Assembly (NCBI GenBank): GCA_048500275.1
Contig: JASNYI010000003.1
Location: 372,001-436,000 of the forward strand
Length of the DNA: 64,000 bases
DNA from: UBA5066 sp048500275
GTDB taxonomy: Bacteria > Acidobacteriota > Thermoanaerobaculia > UBA5066
Direction of reading: 5' to 3'
Shown here: positions 36,620 through 44,594 of the stretch, one piece after another
Position numbering within the stretch: the first letter of the stretch is position 1
Layout of the letters: each line of letters begins with the position of its first letter
Made by a program: the position numbers and the translations under genes
Notes under the pieces: model-generated
Told to the model about the DNA's origin: nothing
Databases searched by the model: none
Seen by the model: the letters and a program-made list of their open reading frames with translations, nothing else

Positions 36620-38364
36620 AGCCGCGCCGTCGCCGCTCCGGATACGACACCGTCGCCCTTCAGAAGGCGGCTGTGACGACGGCTTCGCTCGAGGCATCCG
36701 TCTTCGAAGCCTGTCCCGACGCGCTCGCGGTCTTCGACTCCGGGGGGCGGCTCCTCGCGGCCAACGCCGCGGCGCGCGCCCAGGGAGCGCCCGACCCCTC
36801 CGGGGCGGACGCTCCCCTCGGACAGCTCCTTCCCTTCTGGAACGACGAGGAGGCCCGGGACCGGCTCCTCGCGGCCGCGCTCGGCCCGGACGGCGCTTCG
36901 AACCTCGAGGTCCGCGTCTTCCTCGAGGACGGCGCGCGCCGGAAGGTCTTCTGGGTCTCCGCCCGTCGCCTCGACGAGGACGAGCCGGCGCGCGTCGTCG
37001 CCTCGGCGCGGGAGGTCGTAGACCTCCGCCCCCCCGAAGCGGACGGCGCCGCGACGGCAGAGCTCGCCGCGGCGATGCAGGCGTCCCGGGACCCGGTCAC
37101 GGGGTTCGTGACGCGGGCGGCGTTCCAGGTGCTCCTCGACGAGGCGATCGAGGAAGCGGTCCGGAGCCGGCGCCCCCTCGCCCTTCTCTTCTTCGACCTC
37201 GACGACTTCAAGGCCATCAACGACACGCACGGCCTCGCCGCCGGAGACGAGTACCTTCGGCGCCTCGGAGAGGCGCTCGGCCGGGGGCTGCGGCCGGGCC
37301 GCGTCTTCGCGAGGCTCGGCGGCGACGAGTTCGGCCTCCTCTCCCCCGACACGACCTCCGCCGAGGCGGCCCTCGAGGCCGACAACCTCGTCCGGTTCCT
37401 GACGGAGTTCTCGCCGACGTTCGAGGGGCGCAAGCTCCAGCTCACCGCGAGCGTCGGCGTGGCGGTCTACCCCGCGCACGGCCAGCGCGCCTCCGACCTC
37501 ATGCTCGCGGCCGACCTGGCGATGCACCAGGCCAAGACGCGGGGCCGCGCACGGTTCATCCTCCACGACCCGAACGCCCGGGAGAGGGAACGGATCGGCC
37601 TCCTCAGGGGCCAGGCCGACCGGATCCGCACCGCCCTCTCTGCCGGCCGCTTCGTCCCGCTCTTCCAGCCGATCTCCGAGGTCTCGACCGGGCGCATCGT
37701 CGCCGCCGAGACCCTCGTACGGCTCCGCGAGGAGGACGGCTCCCTGACCAGCCCCGTCGAGTTCCTCGACGCCGCCGAGCGCTTCGGCTTCGTGACCGCG
37801 ATGGACCGGTTCGTCATCGGCTGCGTGTTCGACGCGCTCGTGGCGGGCCGCAGGAGGATCGCCCCCGACCTCGAGGTCTCGGTCAACCTCTCCGGCATCG
37901 ACTTCGAGGACGACGCCCTCGTCGCCGACATCTCCCGCCTCGCCCGGCTGAAAGGGATCAGCCCCTCGCGCATCACCTTCGAGATCACCGAGACGGCGGC
38001 GCTGCGCGACCTCGGCCGCGTGCAGGACTTCACGAACGCCCTGACCTCGGAGGGCTTCCGGTTCGCCCTCGACGACTTCGGCGTCGGCTTCAGCTCTTTC
38101 CGCTACCTCCGAGACCTTCCGATGTCGACGCTCAAGTTCGACCAGAGCTACGTTCGCGACCTGCCCCACAAGATGGAGAACCGCGTCTTCGTCCGCGGCA
38201 TCGCGGAGATCTGCCGCGGCTTCGGCGTGAAGACCGTCGCCGAGGGGGTGGAGACGCCCGAGATCCTCGCCATCCTGCGCGAGCTGGGCGTCGACCGGGC
38301 CCAGGGCTACCACGTCGGCTACCCCGTCCCCGAGCTCCCGGCCCGGTCCGGCAGCCCGGGCTGA
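36616..38364 (+). CDS. GGDEF-EAL cyclic-di-GMP signalling protein
   Basis: The 582-residue protein has a PAS-like N-terminus (about 25-140, SVFEACPDALAVFDSGGRLLAANAAA), a GGDEF domain (about 155-310, with FFDLDDFKAINDTHG and RLGGDEFG, an intact active site) and an EAL domain (about 330-575). In the EAL domain the signature reads ETL (AETLVRLR), but other metal and catalytic residues look kept: NLSG, EITETAA, DDFGVGFSS, KFDQSYV, EGVET. The I-site RxxD before GGDEF is not present (RVFA). No membrane helix is evident, so it is cytosolic. It starts within the GNAT stop, so the two are coupled. Confidence 0.93.
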   Translation: MKPRRRRSGYDTVALQKAAVTTASLEASVFEACPDALAVFDSGGRLLAANAAARAQGAPDPSGADAPLGQLLPFWNDEEARDRLLAAALGPDGASNLEVRVFLEDGARRKVFWVSARRLDEDEPARVVASAREVVDLRPPEADGAATAELAAAMQASRDPVTGFVTRAAFQVLLDEAIEEAVRSRRPLALLFFDLDDFKAINDTHGLAAGDEYLRRLGEALGRGLRPGRVFARLGGDEFGLLSPDTTSAEAALEADNLVRFLTEFSPTFEGRKLQLTASVGVAVYPAHGQRASDLMLAADLAMHQAKTRGRARFILHDPNARERERIGLLRGQADRIRTALSAGRFVPLFQPISEVSTGRIVAAETLVRLREEDGSLTSPVEFLDAAERFGFVTAMDRFVIGCVFDALVAGRRRIAPDLEVSVNLSGIDFEDDALVADISRLARLKGISPSRITFEITETAALRDLGRVQDFTNALTSEGFRFALDDFGVGFSSFRYLRDLPMSTLKFDQSYVRDLPHKMENRVFVRGIAEICRGFGVKTVAEGVETPEILAILRELGVDRAQGYHVGYPVPELPARSGSPG

Positions 38365-38413
38365 TCGGCCACGCGGGGCGGCCGCCGGCTTTCCTTCACA
38401 CCGGGGGAATAGG

Positions 38414-39301
38414 ATGCGGGCGGAGGTGCGCTTCTTGGCCTCGCCCCGCTCCGGAACGATCCTCGGCCTCCTCGAGGAGACGCTGGCCGCCCAGGGGGAG
38501 AAGCTCCGCGCGCTCGCGGCCCGGGCCGGGGAAGGAGGCGACGACGAGCTCGTCCACGACGTGAGGGTCGCCCTGCGCCGGCTCGAGGCGGTCGTGCGCC
38601 TCTTCCGCGGAATCCCGGGAAAGGAGGACGGCGACGAGGCCCGCGAGACGGCCCGGACCCTGCGGCGCCGGTTGTCGCTCCTCCGGTCGGAGGAAGTCGG
38701 GCGAGCCCTCCTCTCGGCGCGCGCGGAGGCGGCGAGAGGCGACCTCGAATCCCTCGTCTTCCCGGAGGCGCTGCCGCCGGTCCGCGTCGAGAGGCGGCAG
38801 GTGGAGGATGTCGAGAGAGCCCTGGCCCGGTGGAGGCGGCGGCTCGCGTCGGCCCTCGACGGGGCTTTCGCCCCGCGCGCCGGCGCCGGGGACCTTCTCG
38901 TCCGGAAGACCCTTCGCCGCCTCCGGCGGCGCGTCTCGGAGCTGTCCGGCCTCCTGCCTCCGGGCCGCAGGACGCTGCACCCGGCACGCATTGCCGCCAA
39001 GCGCCTCCGCTACGCGCTCGAGGTCGTCGAGCCGCTCGAGCCCGGAGCCCGTCCTCTTCTCAGGCTCCTGCGGTCGTTTCAGGACGAGGCGGGAGACGCG
39101 CACGACCTCGTCGAGCTCGCCGCGCGCGTGCGGGCTGCAGCCGGCGCCGGGCCCTCCCCGGACGCGAGGCTCGGGCCTCTTGCCCTCGAGCTCGAAAGGG
39201 CTGCCGACCGGGCGCTCGCCTCGGCCCGGCGGCGCGGCGCGATCCTCGCCGGACCCGTGAGGAAGCTCAGGCCCGCCCTCGGGGGGCCCGAGTCGCGGTA
39301 G
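38414..39301 (+). CDS. CHAD domain protein
   Basis: The 295-residue helical protein has the two conserved CHAD repeats: DELVHDVRVALRRLEAVVRLF (about 45-65) and TLHPARIAAKRLRYALEVVEPL (about 190-215), with many basic residues on helices. CHAD domains bind inorganic polyphosphate and are often found at polyphosphate granules. No triphosphate-tunnel (CYTH) partner is adjacent. The end of the gene is 11 bp before the phosphodiesterase ATG. Confidence 0.85.
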   Translation: MRAEVRFLASPRSGTILGLLEETLAAQGEKLRALAARAGEGGDDELVHDVRVALRRLEAVVRLFRGIPGKEDGDEARETARTLRRRLSLLRSEEVGRALLSARAEAARGDLESLVFPEALPPVRVERRQVEDVERALARWRRRLASALDGAFAPRAGAGDLLVRKTLRRLRRRVSELSGLLPPGRRTLHPARIAAKRLRYALEVVEPLEPGARPLLRLLRSFQDEAGDAHDLVELAARVRAAAGAGPSPDARLGPLALELERAADRALASARRRGAILAGPVRKLRPALGGPESR

Positions 39302-39304
39302 GCT
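39299..39304 (+). promoter_or_regulatory. -10-like TAGGCT before phosphodiesterase gene
   Basis: TAGGCT spans the stop of the CHAD gene and ends 8 nt before ATG 39313. Confidence 0.35.
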
Positions 39305-39312
39305 AGCGGTCC

Positions 39313-41169
39313 ATGTCCCGCGCCTCCCGCAGCGCCCGCCCCCTCTTCTTCCCGGCCGTTCTCCTCGCCGCGCTCCTCGTCCCGGCCACGCAGTCCCCGG
39401 CCCGGCCCCCGGACCCGCCCCGCCGGGTCCTCGTCGTGTCGTTCGACGGGGCCGGTGGCGCCGAGTACGAGCGGCAGCGCGAAGCGCTCTCCCCGGACGG
39501 CTTCCGCCGGGCCGAGCGCGAGGGCGTGTCGGCGGCCCGGCTCCAGACCGTCACGCCATCCCTCACCGCCGTCGTCCACGCGTCCCTCTCGACCGGCGCC
39601 CTCCCCCAGACGACCGGCATCGTCTCGAACACCTACTGGCCGGCGTCCGGCCCCCTGAAGGCACGCGTCGACGGCTTCGACGCCGAGCCGGCCGTGGAAA
39701 CCCTCTGGGAGGCCCAGGCCCGGCAGGGCAAGCGGGTCGCCGCCCTCGCCTGGCCGGGCGTCTCGGGCCGCACGCCGCGCACGACACCTCCCGTCGGGAT
39801 GCGGTGGGTCGACCTCCGCGCCCCCGGCTTCCTCTGGACGGGTCCGGGAGAAGGCGCGTCCTTCCCCGACGCAGCGATCGCCCTCCCCCAGGAAGTGAAG
39901 AGCTGGTCGCCGCCTCGGCTCGCCAGGGTGACGCCGCCGGCCGGAAGGGACGGCTCGACGGCGCCGCCGCTCACGTTCGTCCTCCTCGACACCCGCGACG
40001 ACGGCCGGCGCGAGTACGACTCGCTCGCGGCCCTCGGCGCCGACGGGAGCCTCGCCGGCCGGCTCCGCGCGGGGGACTGGGTCGCGCTCGACGAGCCTCG
40101 CGAAGGGTCCGCCCGGCGCGGGAGGTGGGTGAAGCTCCTGAAGCTCGCGGCCGACGCGTCGGCGCTGTCGATCTACGTCGGCGGCCTCGGCCAGACCGAG
40201 GCGTGGCCCGAGGACTTCCAGCGCACGCTCGACGAGCGCTGCGGCTTCTGGCCCGGTCCGCCCGACACCCGACTCCTCGAGGGCCCCGAGCCCGACACGA
40301 AGACTTTCCTCGAGATGGCGGACCGTCTCTCGACCTTCTTCGTCTCGGCCTTCGAGGTCGCGGAACGGCGCGGCGACTGGGACGTCCTCCTCGCCTACCA
40401 GCCGCTCCTCGACGAGACCTCCCACGTCTTCGTTCCGACGCCGCCGGAGTGGCCCGCGTTCGACGCCGCCCGCGCCGCGGCCGCGGCCGCGGGCCTGCAG
40501 GAGGCCTGGCGGATCGCCGACCGGGCCGCCGCGCGCTACCTCCGGTTCCTGGAGCTCGGCGGGGACGTCGTCCTCCTTTCCGACCACGGGCTTCGCCCCG
40601 TAAGGCAGGCGCTCCACCCCGCGGAAGTCATGCGGCGGCAGGGCTGGGTCTCCGTCGACCTCCTCGCCGGCCGGCCCGTCGTGAGGGCCGATTCGCCCGC
40701 CGACGTCGCCGTCTCGGCGGGCGCGGCGTTCGTCGCCCTCAACCGGGCCGGGGAGATGCCGGGCGGCGTCCTCTCCCCCGAGGAGGCGGCGAACGTCCTC
40801 GCGGACATCGCCGGCCACTTCCGCTCGCTCGTCGACGAGTCGGGGGCGCCTCTCTTCGCGACCGTCGCCCTGCGCGGCGAGGCCGCGACGCTCGGCCTCG
40901 ACCACCCCAACGCCGGCGACCTCGTCCTCCTCGCGGCGCCCGGAACGACCCTGAAGTCCGGGTTCCCGGCGCGAGGCGAGTCCGCTCCCCTGCTCCTGCC
41001 CCCGGGCCTCGCCGCGCAGCACGGCTACGGTCCCGACCCCGAGCTGGACGGGGTCTTCTTCCACGTGGGCCCTGGGATCGAGCCGGCGAGGCTTCCGGTC
41101 GTGAGGGCCGTCGAGGTCGCGGCGCGCGTCTCGGCGCGGATGGGGCTGTCGCCGCCGGGGGCGAAGTGA
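39313..41169 (+). CDS. Exported type I phosphodiesterase / alkaline-phosphatase superfamily protein
   Basis: The 618-residue protein has a signal peptide (about 1-35, FFPAVLLAALLVPATQS) and a metal-dependent phosphodiesterase/nucleotide pyrophosphatase fold. The metal-binding VVSFDGAG is followed by a Thr nucleophile region (LQTVTPSLTAVVHASLSTG), YQPLLDETSHVF, LSDHGLRPV (Asp-His) and a late His in AAQHGYGPD. It probably acts in the periplasm on phosphodiesters; the substrate is unknown. The stop overlaps the CBM9-like gene start (GTGA). Confidence 0.85.
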   Translation: MSRASRSARPLFFPAVLLAALLVPATQSPARPPDPPRRVLVVSFDGAGGAEYERQREALSPDGFRRAEREGVSAARLQTVTPSLTAVVHASLSTGALPQTTGIVSNTYWPASGPLKARVDGFDAEPAVETLWEAQARQGKRVAALAWPGVSGRTPRTTPPVGMRWVDLRAPGFLWTGPGEGASFPDAAIALPQEVKSWSPPRLARVTPPAGRDGSTAPPLTFVLLDTRDDGRREYDSLAALGADGSLAGRLRAGDWVALDEPREGSARRGRWVKLLKLAADASALSIYVGGLGQTEAWPEDFQRTLDERCGFWPGPPDTRLLEGPEPDTKTFLEMADRLSTFFVSAFEVAERRGDWDVLLAYQPLLDETSHVFVPTPPEWPAFDAARAAAAAAGLQEAWRIADRAAARYLRFLELGGDVVLLSDHGLRPVRQALHPAEVMRRQGWVSVDLLAGRPVVRADSPADVAVSAGAAFVALNRAGEMPGGVLSPEEAANVLADIAGHFRSLVDESGAPLFATVALRGEAATLGLDHPNAGDLVLLAAPGTTLKSGFPARGESAPLLLPPGLAAQHGYGPDPELDGVFFHVGPGIEPARLPVVRAVEVAARVSARMGLSPPGAK

Positions 41170-41825
41170 CGCCGCCCGTCGTCGACGTCCCGCTCCTCCC
41201 GAAATCGGCCCGGCGCCCGGACGCGCGTGCGCATCTCGACTTCCTCCCCCTCGGCGGCCTCGACGGAGAGCCGCCCGGCGACCGCGCGACCCGCGCGGCC
41301 CTCCTCGGCGGCATCCGCCACCTCCACGTCTTCTTCGAGGTCCTGTCGGATCCGCCGCTGAGGATCCACGCCCGCCACCCTCACCAGGACGTCTGGGACG
41401 ACGAGTGCGTCGAGGTCTTCTGGGCCGACGCGGCGGAGCCGTCACGTTACCTCGAGGTCGTCGTGAACCCCGAGGGGATCTACTACACCGCGCGGGTCGC
41501 CAACCCGCACGCCAGCCGCGAGACGTGGCACATCGTGAGGGGCGTCCCCGTCCCCGGCCTGAAGGTCCGGGTCGAGGGAGATCCGGCGGAGCGTCCCGCG
41601 ACGGAATGGGACCGATGGCGCTGCTGGATTTCGATACCGTGGGGAGCGCTCAATCCGCCTTTGCCGCGCCCCCGCCCCGGGGACGAGCGGCGCGGAAACC
41701 TGACGCGGATCTCCCGCGGAAGGCACGCGCGGTTCGAGTCGCTGGTCCCGACGGGACGCTCGACGCCGCCGGACTTCCACGTGCCGGCGGCCTTCGCGAC
41801 CTTCCGGTTCGTGGAAATCCTGTAA
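41166..41825 (+). CDS. CBM9-like carbohydrate-binding domain protein
   Basis: The 219-residue protein fits the family-9-like carbohydrate-binding (CBM9_2) fold: HLHVFFEVLSDPPLRIH, DVWDDECVEVFWAD, YLEVVVNPEGIYYTARV, then WRCWISIPWGAL and a late RGNLTRI. No signal peptide is seen, so it may be cytosolic or the N-terminus may be misjudged. The GTG start overlaps the phosphodiesterase stop, so the two are made together. A sugar-containing substrate for the pair is possible, but this is inference. Confidence 0.7.
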   Translation: MTPPVVDVPLLPKSARRPDARAHLDFLPLGGLDGEPPGDRATRAALLGGIRHLHVFFEVLSDPPLRIHARHPHQDVWDDECVEVFWADAAEPSRYLEVVVNPEGIYYTARVANPHASRETWHIVRGVPVPGLKVRVEGDPAERPATEWDRWRCWISIPWGALNPPLPRPRPGDERRGNLTRISRGRHARFESLVPTGRSTPPDFHVPAAFATFRFVEIL

Positions 41826-41828
41826 CCT
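41823..41828 (+). promoter_or_regulatory. -10-like TAACCT before ECF sigma factor gene
   Basis: TAACCT overlaps the preceding stop codon and ends 8 nt before ATG 41837; it is the same hexamer and nearly the same spacing as before ubiD. Confidence 0.35.
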
Positions 41829-41836
41829 CGGCCCCG

Positions 41837-42436
41837 ATGGAGCGAGCATCCGCACCGGCTGCGGCCGAGAAGACCTTCCTGGCCGCCGGGCCCGACGACC
41901 TCGAGCTGGTCGAGAGGATCCGGCAGGGAGAGCAGGCCGCGCTCGACCTCCTCTACAAGCGGTACTCCTCGCCCGTCTACTCGCTCGTCTGGAAGATCCT
42001 CCAGCACACCGAGGAGGCCGAGGACGTCGCGCTCGACGTCTTCTGGCAGGTCTGGAGGCAGGCCGACCGCTACGACCCAGCCCGTGGCGCGCCCCCCGCC
42101 TGGATCTTCACCCTCGCCCGGTCGAGGGCCATCGACCGCCTCCGGGCGCGGAACCGCCGCGAGGACAGGACCATCTCCATCGACGACCCCGCCGTCCACG
42201 TCGACCCCCTCGACGAGAACGCCGCCCCCGACCAGATCGTCTCCTTCCGGCAGAGCCGGGACGCCGTGAGGGCGGCGATGACGAAGCTCTCGCCCGTCCA
42301 GCGCGAGGCCGTCGAGCTGGCGTTCCTGAAGGGGCTGACCCACGTCGAGATCGCCGAGAGGCTCGGGCAGCCGCTCGGAACCGTCAAGACCCGCATCCGG
42401 CAGGGGCTCATCCGCCTCCGCAAGCACCTCGACTGA
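41837..42436 (+). CDS. ECF-type sigma-70 family RNA polymerase sigma factor
   Basis: The 199-residue protein has sigma region 2 (LVERIRQGEQAALDLLYKRYSSPVYSLVWKIL, then EEAEDVALDVFWQVWRQADRYDPARGAPPAWIFTLARSRAIDRLR, including the DVFxxVW core-binding and W-I-F-T-x-A-R promoter-melting parts). Region 4 follows (LSPVQREAVELAFLKGLTHVEIAERLGQPLGTVKTRIRQGLIRLRKHL). This resembles the SigK-like ECF group. The next gene may encode its regulator. Confidence 0.92.
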   Translation: MERASAPAAAEKTFLAAGPDDLELVERIRQGEQAALDLLYKRYSSPVYSLVWKILQHTEEAEDVALDVFWQVWRQADRYDPARGAPPAWIFTLARSRAIDRLRARNRREDRTISIDDPAVHVDPLDENAAPDQIVSFRQSRDAVRAAMTKLSPVQREAVELAFLKGLTHVEIAERLGQPLGTVKTRIRQGLIRLRKHLD

Positions 42437-42443
42437 CGCCGCC

Positions 42444-42929
42444 ATGCCCTCGCCGGCTCACGATCCCCTCGACCGCTTCCCCGACGTCGTCGCCGCCCTC
42501 GCCGCGACCGTCCCCTCCGTCGCGCCCCCCGCGAGGCTGAAGGAGCGCCTGGACGCGCGCCTCCGCGAGTTCGCCCGCCACCGGGAGGCGTCGTTCGGCC
42601 TCCTCTCGCGGCCGGCGGACCGCCTCCGCGAGCGCCTCCTCTCCGCCCCCGGCGGGCGGCGGGCGAAGGGACGGCCGCTCGGCCGCGTCGTCGTCTCCTG
42701 CTGCGGGAAGGAGGCCGCCTTCTTCTGCTGGTACCTCCCGCCGGGCGAACGATTCACCCTCGCCTTCGAGCGGGCGGACGGAAGCGTCCTTTCGTGCGGA
42801 TCCCTCGAGACCGACGGCAGCGGCGACGCCGAGCTTCCCTACGTCACGCTTCCTCCCGGGCCGCCCCTCGCCTCCGTCGCGCTCCGGCGCGCCTCCTCGG
42901 GCGAGACGGTCCTCTCCGCCCGGCTCTGA
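42444..42929 (+). CDS. Small protein downstream of ECF sigma factor, possible anti-sigma factor
   Basis: The 161-residue protein has no clear family. It starts with a segment like the N-termini of RskA/ChrR-type anti-sigma factors (PSVAPPARLKERLDARLREFA, about 25-46). The rest is beta-rich (GRVVVSCCGKEAAFFCWYLPPGERFTLAFE) and has no membrane helix. There are four cysteines, two adjacent, but no clear HxxxCxxC zinc motif. Position 7 bp after the sigma gene supports a regulatory partner. The function remains inferred. Confidence 0.55.
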   Translation: MPSPAHDPLDRFPDVVAALAATVPSVAPPARLKERLDARLREFARHREASFGLLSRPADRLRERLLSAPGGRRAKGRPLGRVVVSCCGKEAAFFCWYLPPGERFTLAFERADGSVLSCGSLETDGSGDAELPYVTLPPGPPLASVALRRASSGETVLSARL

Positions 42930-44056
42930 CCGCTCCCGCCTCATCCCCGCCTGCCGCCGCCCTTCGCGCCGCGCTCCTGCGCTGGTATCGCCGGGAGCGC
43001 CGCGACCTCCCGTTCCGCCGGACGAAGGACCCGTGGGCCGTCTGGGTCTCCGAGGTCCTTCTCCAGCAGACCACGGTCGCCGCGGGCGCGCCCCGCTGGG
43101 AGCGGTTCCTCGCCCGCTTCCCCACCGTCGACTCCCTCGCCGCGGCCCGGGAACGGGAGGTCCTCGCCGAGTGGAGCGGCCTCGGGTACTACGCCCGCGC
43201 ACGCAACCTCCACCGCGCCGCCCGCGCCGTCGCCAAGCAGGGGGGCGCGGTCCCGCGGACCGTGGCCGGGTTGCGCTCCCTGCCCGGCGTCGGCTCCTAC
43301 ACCGCCGCGGCCGTCGCCTCCATCGCCTGGGATGTCCCCGTCCCCCTCGTCGACGGGAACGTGGCGCGAGTCCTCTGCCGCCTCCACGCGATTCCGGGCG
43401 ACCCTCGCCGCGGGGCGGCGCGCGCCGCCGTCGAAGCCGCGGCGGCGAGCCTCCTGAACCGGCGCCACCCGGGCGACCACAACCAGGCCCTCATGGAGCT
43501 CGGGGCGCTCGTCTGCCTCCCGCGCGCCCCGCGATGCGCCGCGTGTCCCCTCGCCCCGGCGTGCCGCGCGCACGCCTCCGGGGCCCCCGAGTCTTTCCCG
43601 GCGCGGCGACCGTCGAAGCCCGCCGTCCGCGTGCGGCTCGCCGCCGGCGTCGCGCGCCGCCTCGGGCGCCTCGTCCTCGTCGAGGACACGAGACTCGTCC
43701 CGGGCCATCTCGTCGTCCCGCTCGTCGAGACCGCGGACGGACTCGACCCGCGCGAGGCGCTACGGGCCGCGTGGCCCGAGCTCGCCGGGCGCCGGGCCGC
43801 GCGGCTCGAGCCCGCCGGCGTCGTGAGGCACTCCGTCCTCGAGAGGCGCTACGAGGTCGAGGTCTTCGCCGTCGTCGAAGCGCCGGCGGCCCGCGGTCCG
43901 GGGCGCCCCCGCCTCGTCCTCCCGGCCCGGCTCGAAGAGACGCCGCGGGGGGGCCTCCTGGCGAAGGTCCTCAGCGTCGCCGCGGGACGAGAGACGCCTC
44001 CTCGCCCGGCACGAGCGAGTCGCGGCCCAGCTCCACCGACACGGCGCGGTGGATGA
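42926..44056 (+). CDS. mutY: A/G-specific adenine glycosylase MutY (start uncertain, possibly CTG)
   Basis: Base-excision repair glycosylase removing A opposite 8-oxoG. The protein of about 376 residues has the conserved DPWAVWVSEVLLQQTTV (catalytic Glu), GLGYYARARNLHRAA, the helix-hairpin-helix LPGVGSYTAAAVASIA, catalytic Asp in PLVDGNVARV, and the [4Fe-4S] ligands C-x6-C-x2-C-x5-C (CLPRAPRCAACPLAPAC). The C-terminus has a reduced NUDIX-like part. Family homology starts near RAALLRWYRRERRDLPFR. No ATG, GTG or TTG lies in frame between the preceding stop and that point; a CTG at 42926 overlaps the stop (CTGA). A GTG at 42794 is in frame but lies 136 bp inside the previous gene. Confidence 0.9.
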   Translation: MTAPASSPPAAALRAALLRWYRRERRDLPFRRTKDPWAVWVSEVLLQQTTVAAGAPRWERFLARFPTVDSLAAAREREVLAEWSGLGYYARARNLHRAARAVAKQGGAVPRTVAGLRSLPGVGSYTAAAVASIAWDVPVPLVDGNVARVLCRLHAIPGDPRRGAARAAVEAAAASLLNRRHPGDHNQALMELGALVCLPRAPRCAACPLAPACRAHASGAPESFPARRPSKPAVRVRLAAGVARRLGRLVLVEDTRLVPGHLVVPLVETADGLDPREALRAAWPELAGRRAARLEPAGVVRHSVLERRYEVEVFAVVEAPAARGPGRPRLVLPARLEETPRGGLLAKVLSVAAGRETPPRPARASRGPAPPTRRGG

Positions 44057-44549
44057 AGCGGACGGAGACCACGAACCGCCCCCTCCCCTTCGTTCCCGTC
44101 ACGCGGCCCGTCATCCCCTCGAACGGCCCCTCGGCGATCCTGACGACCGAGCCCTTCGTCAGCTCCGGGTGGGAGACGAGCGGCAGCCCCATCTCCTGGA
44201 GACGCCGCACCTGGGCGAGGTCGTACGCGAGCTCCTCCTGGCCGAGGACGGCCAGGACGTTCACGCAGAGGTTCGTCTTCAGGAGCTCGAGCCGCTCCAC
44301 CTCCAGGTTCCCCCTCACGAAGAGGTAGCCGGGGAAGAGCGGAAGGTAGGAGATCCGCCTGCGGGGGTCTCGCCGGTTGCGGTGCTCCCTGAGCGGCAGG
44401 TAGAAGGGAATTCCGCGCTGCCGGCACTCCCGCGCCAGGAGCTTCTCCTGCCTCGACCTCACGTGGGCCACCCACCACGGGAACCGGTCAGGCGGCAGCT
44501 CGAACAGCGACTCGGGCTGGAAGTCGGCTTCCTTCTTCAGGATCGGCAC
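43971..44549 (-). CDS. NusG/RfaH-like transcription antitermination factor
   Basis: The 192-residue protein has a NusG N-terminal domain (WWVAHVRSRQEKLLARECRQRGIPFYLPLREHRN, LPLFPGYLFVRGN) and a KOW-containing C-terminal domain (LTKGSVVRIAEGPFEGMTGRVTG). Specialised NusG paralogues such as RfaH and UpxY promote transcription of long polysaccharide operons, which fits the neighbouring genes. GTG 44549 is chosen since TAGAGT (44562-44557) ends 7 nt upstream; another GTG lies at 44558. Its 3' end overlaps the convergent mutY by 86 bp. Confidence 0.88.
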   Translation of the reverse strand: MPILKKEADFQPESLFELPPDRFPWWVAHVRSRQEKLLARECRQRGIPFYLPLREHRNRRDPRRRISYLPLFPGYLFVRGNLEVERLELLKTNLCVNVLAVLGQEELAYDLAQVRRLQEMGLPLVSHPELTKGSVVRIAEGPFEGMTGRVTGTKGRGRFVVSVRFIHRAVSVELGRDSLVPGEEASLVPRRR

Positions 44550-44556
44550 GGCGGGC

Positions 44557-44587
44557 ACTCTACCAAGTCCCCGCACGAGGCTATCCT
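44557..44587. promoter_or_regulatory. Divergent -10 elements of the polysaccharide locus
   Basis: Minus strand: TAGAGT (44562-44557), 7 nt before GTG 44549. Plus strand: TATCCT (44582-44587), 7 nt before ATG 44595. The 45-bp gap between the genes holds both and has no ribosome-binding site for either. Confidence 0.45.
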
Positions 44588-44594
44588 CCGCGCG

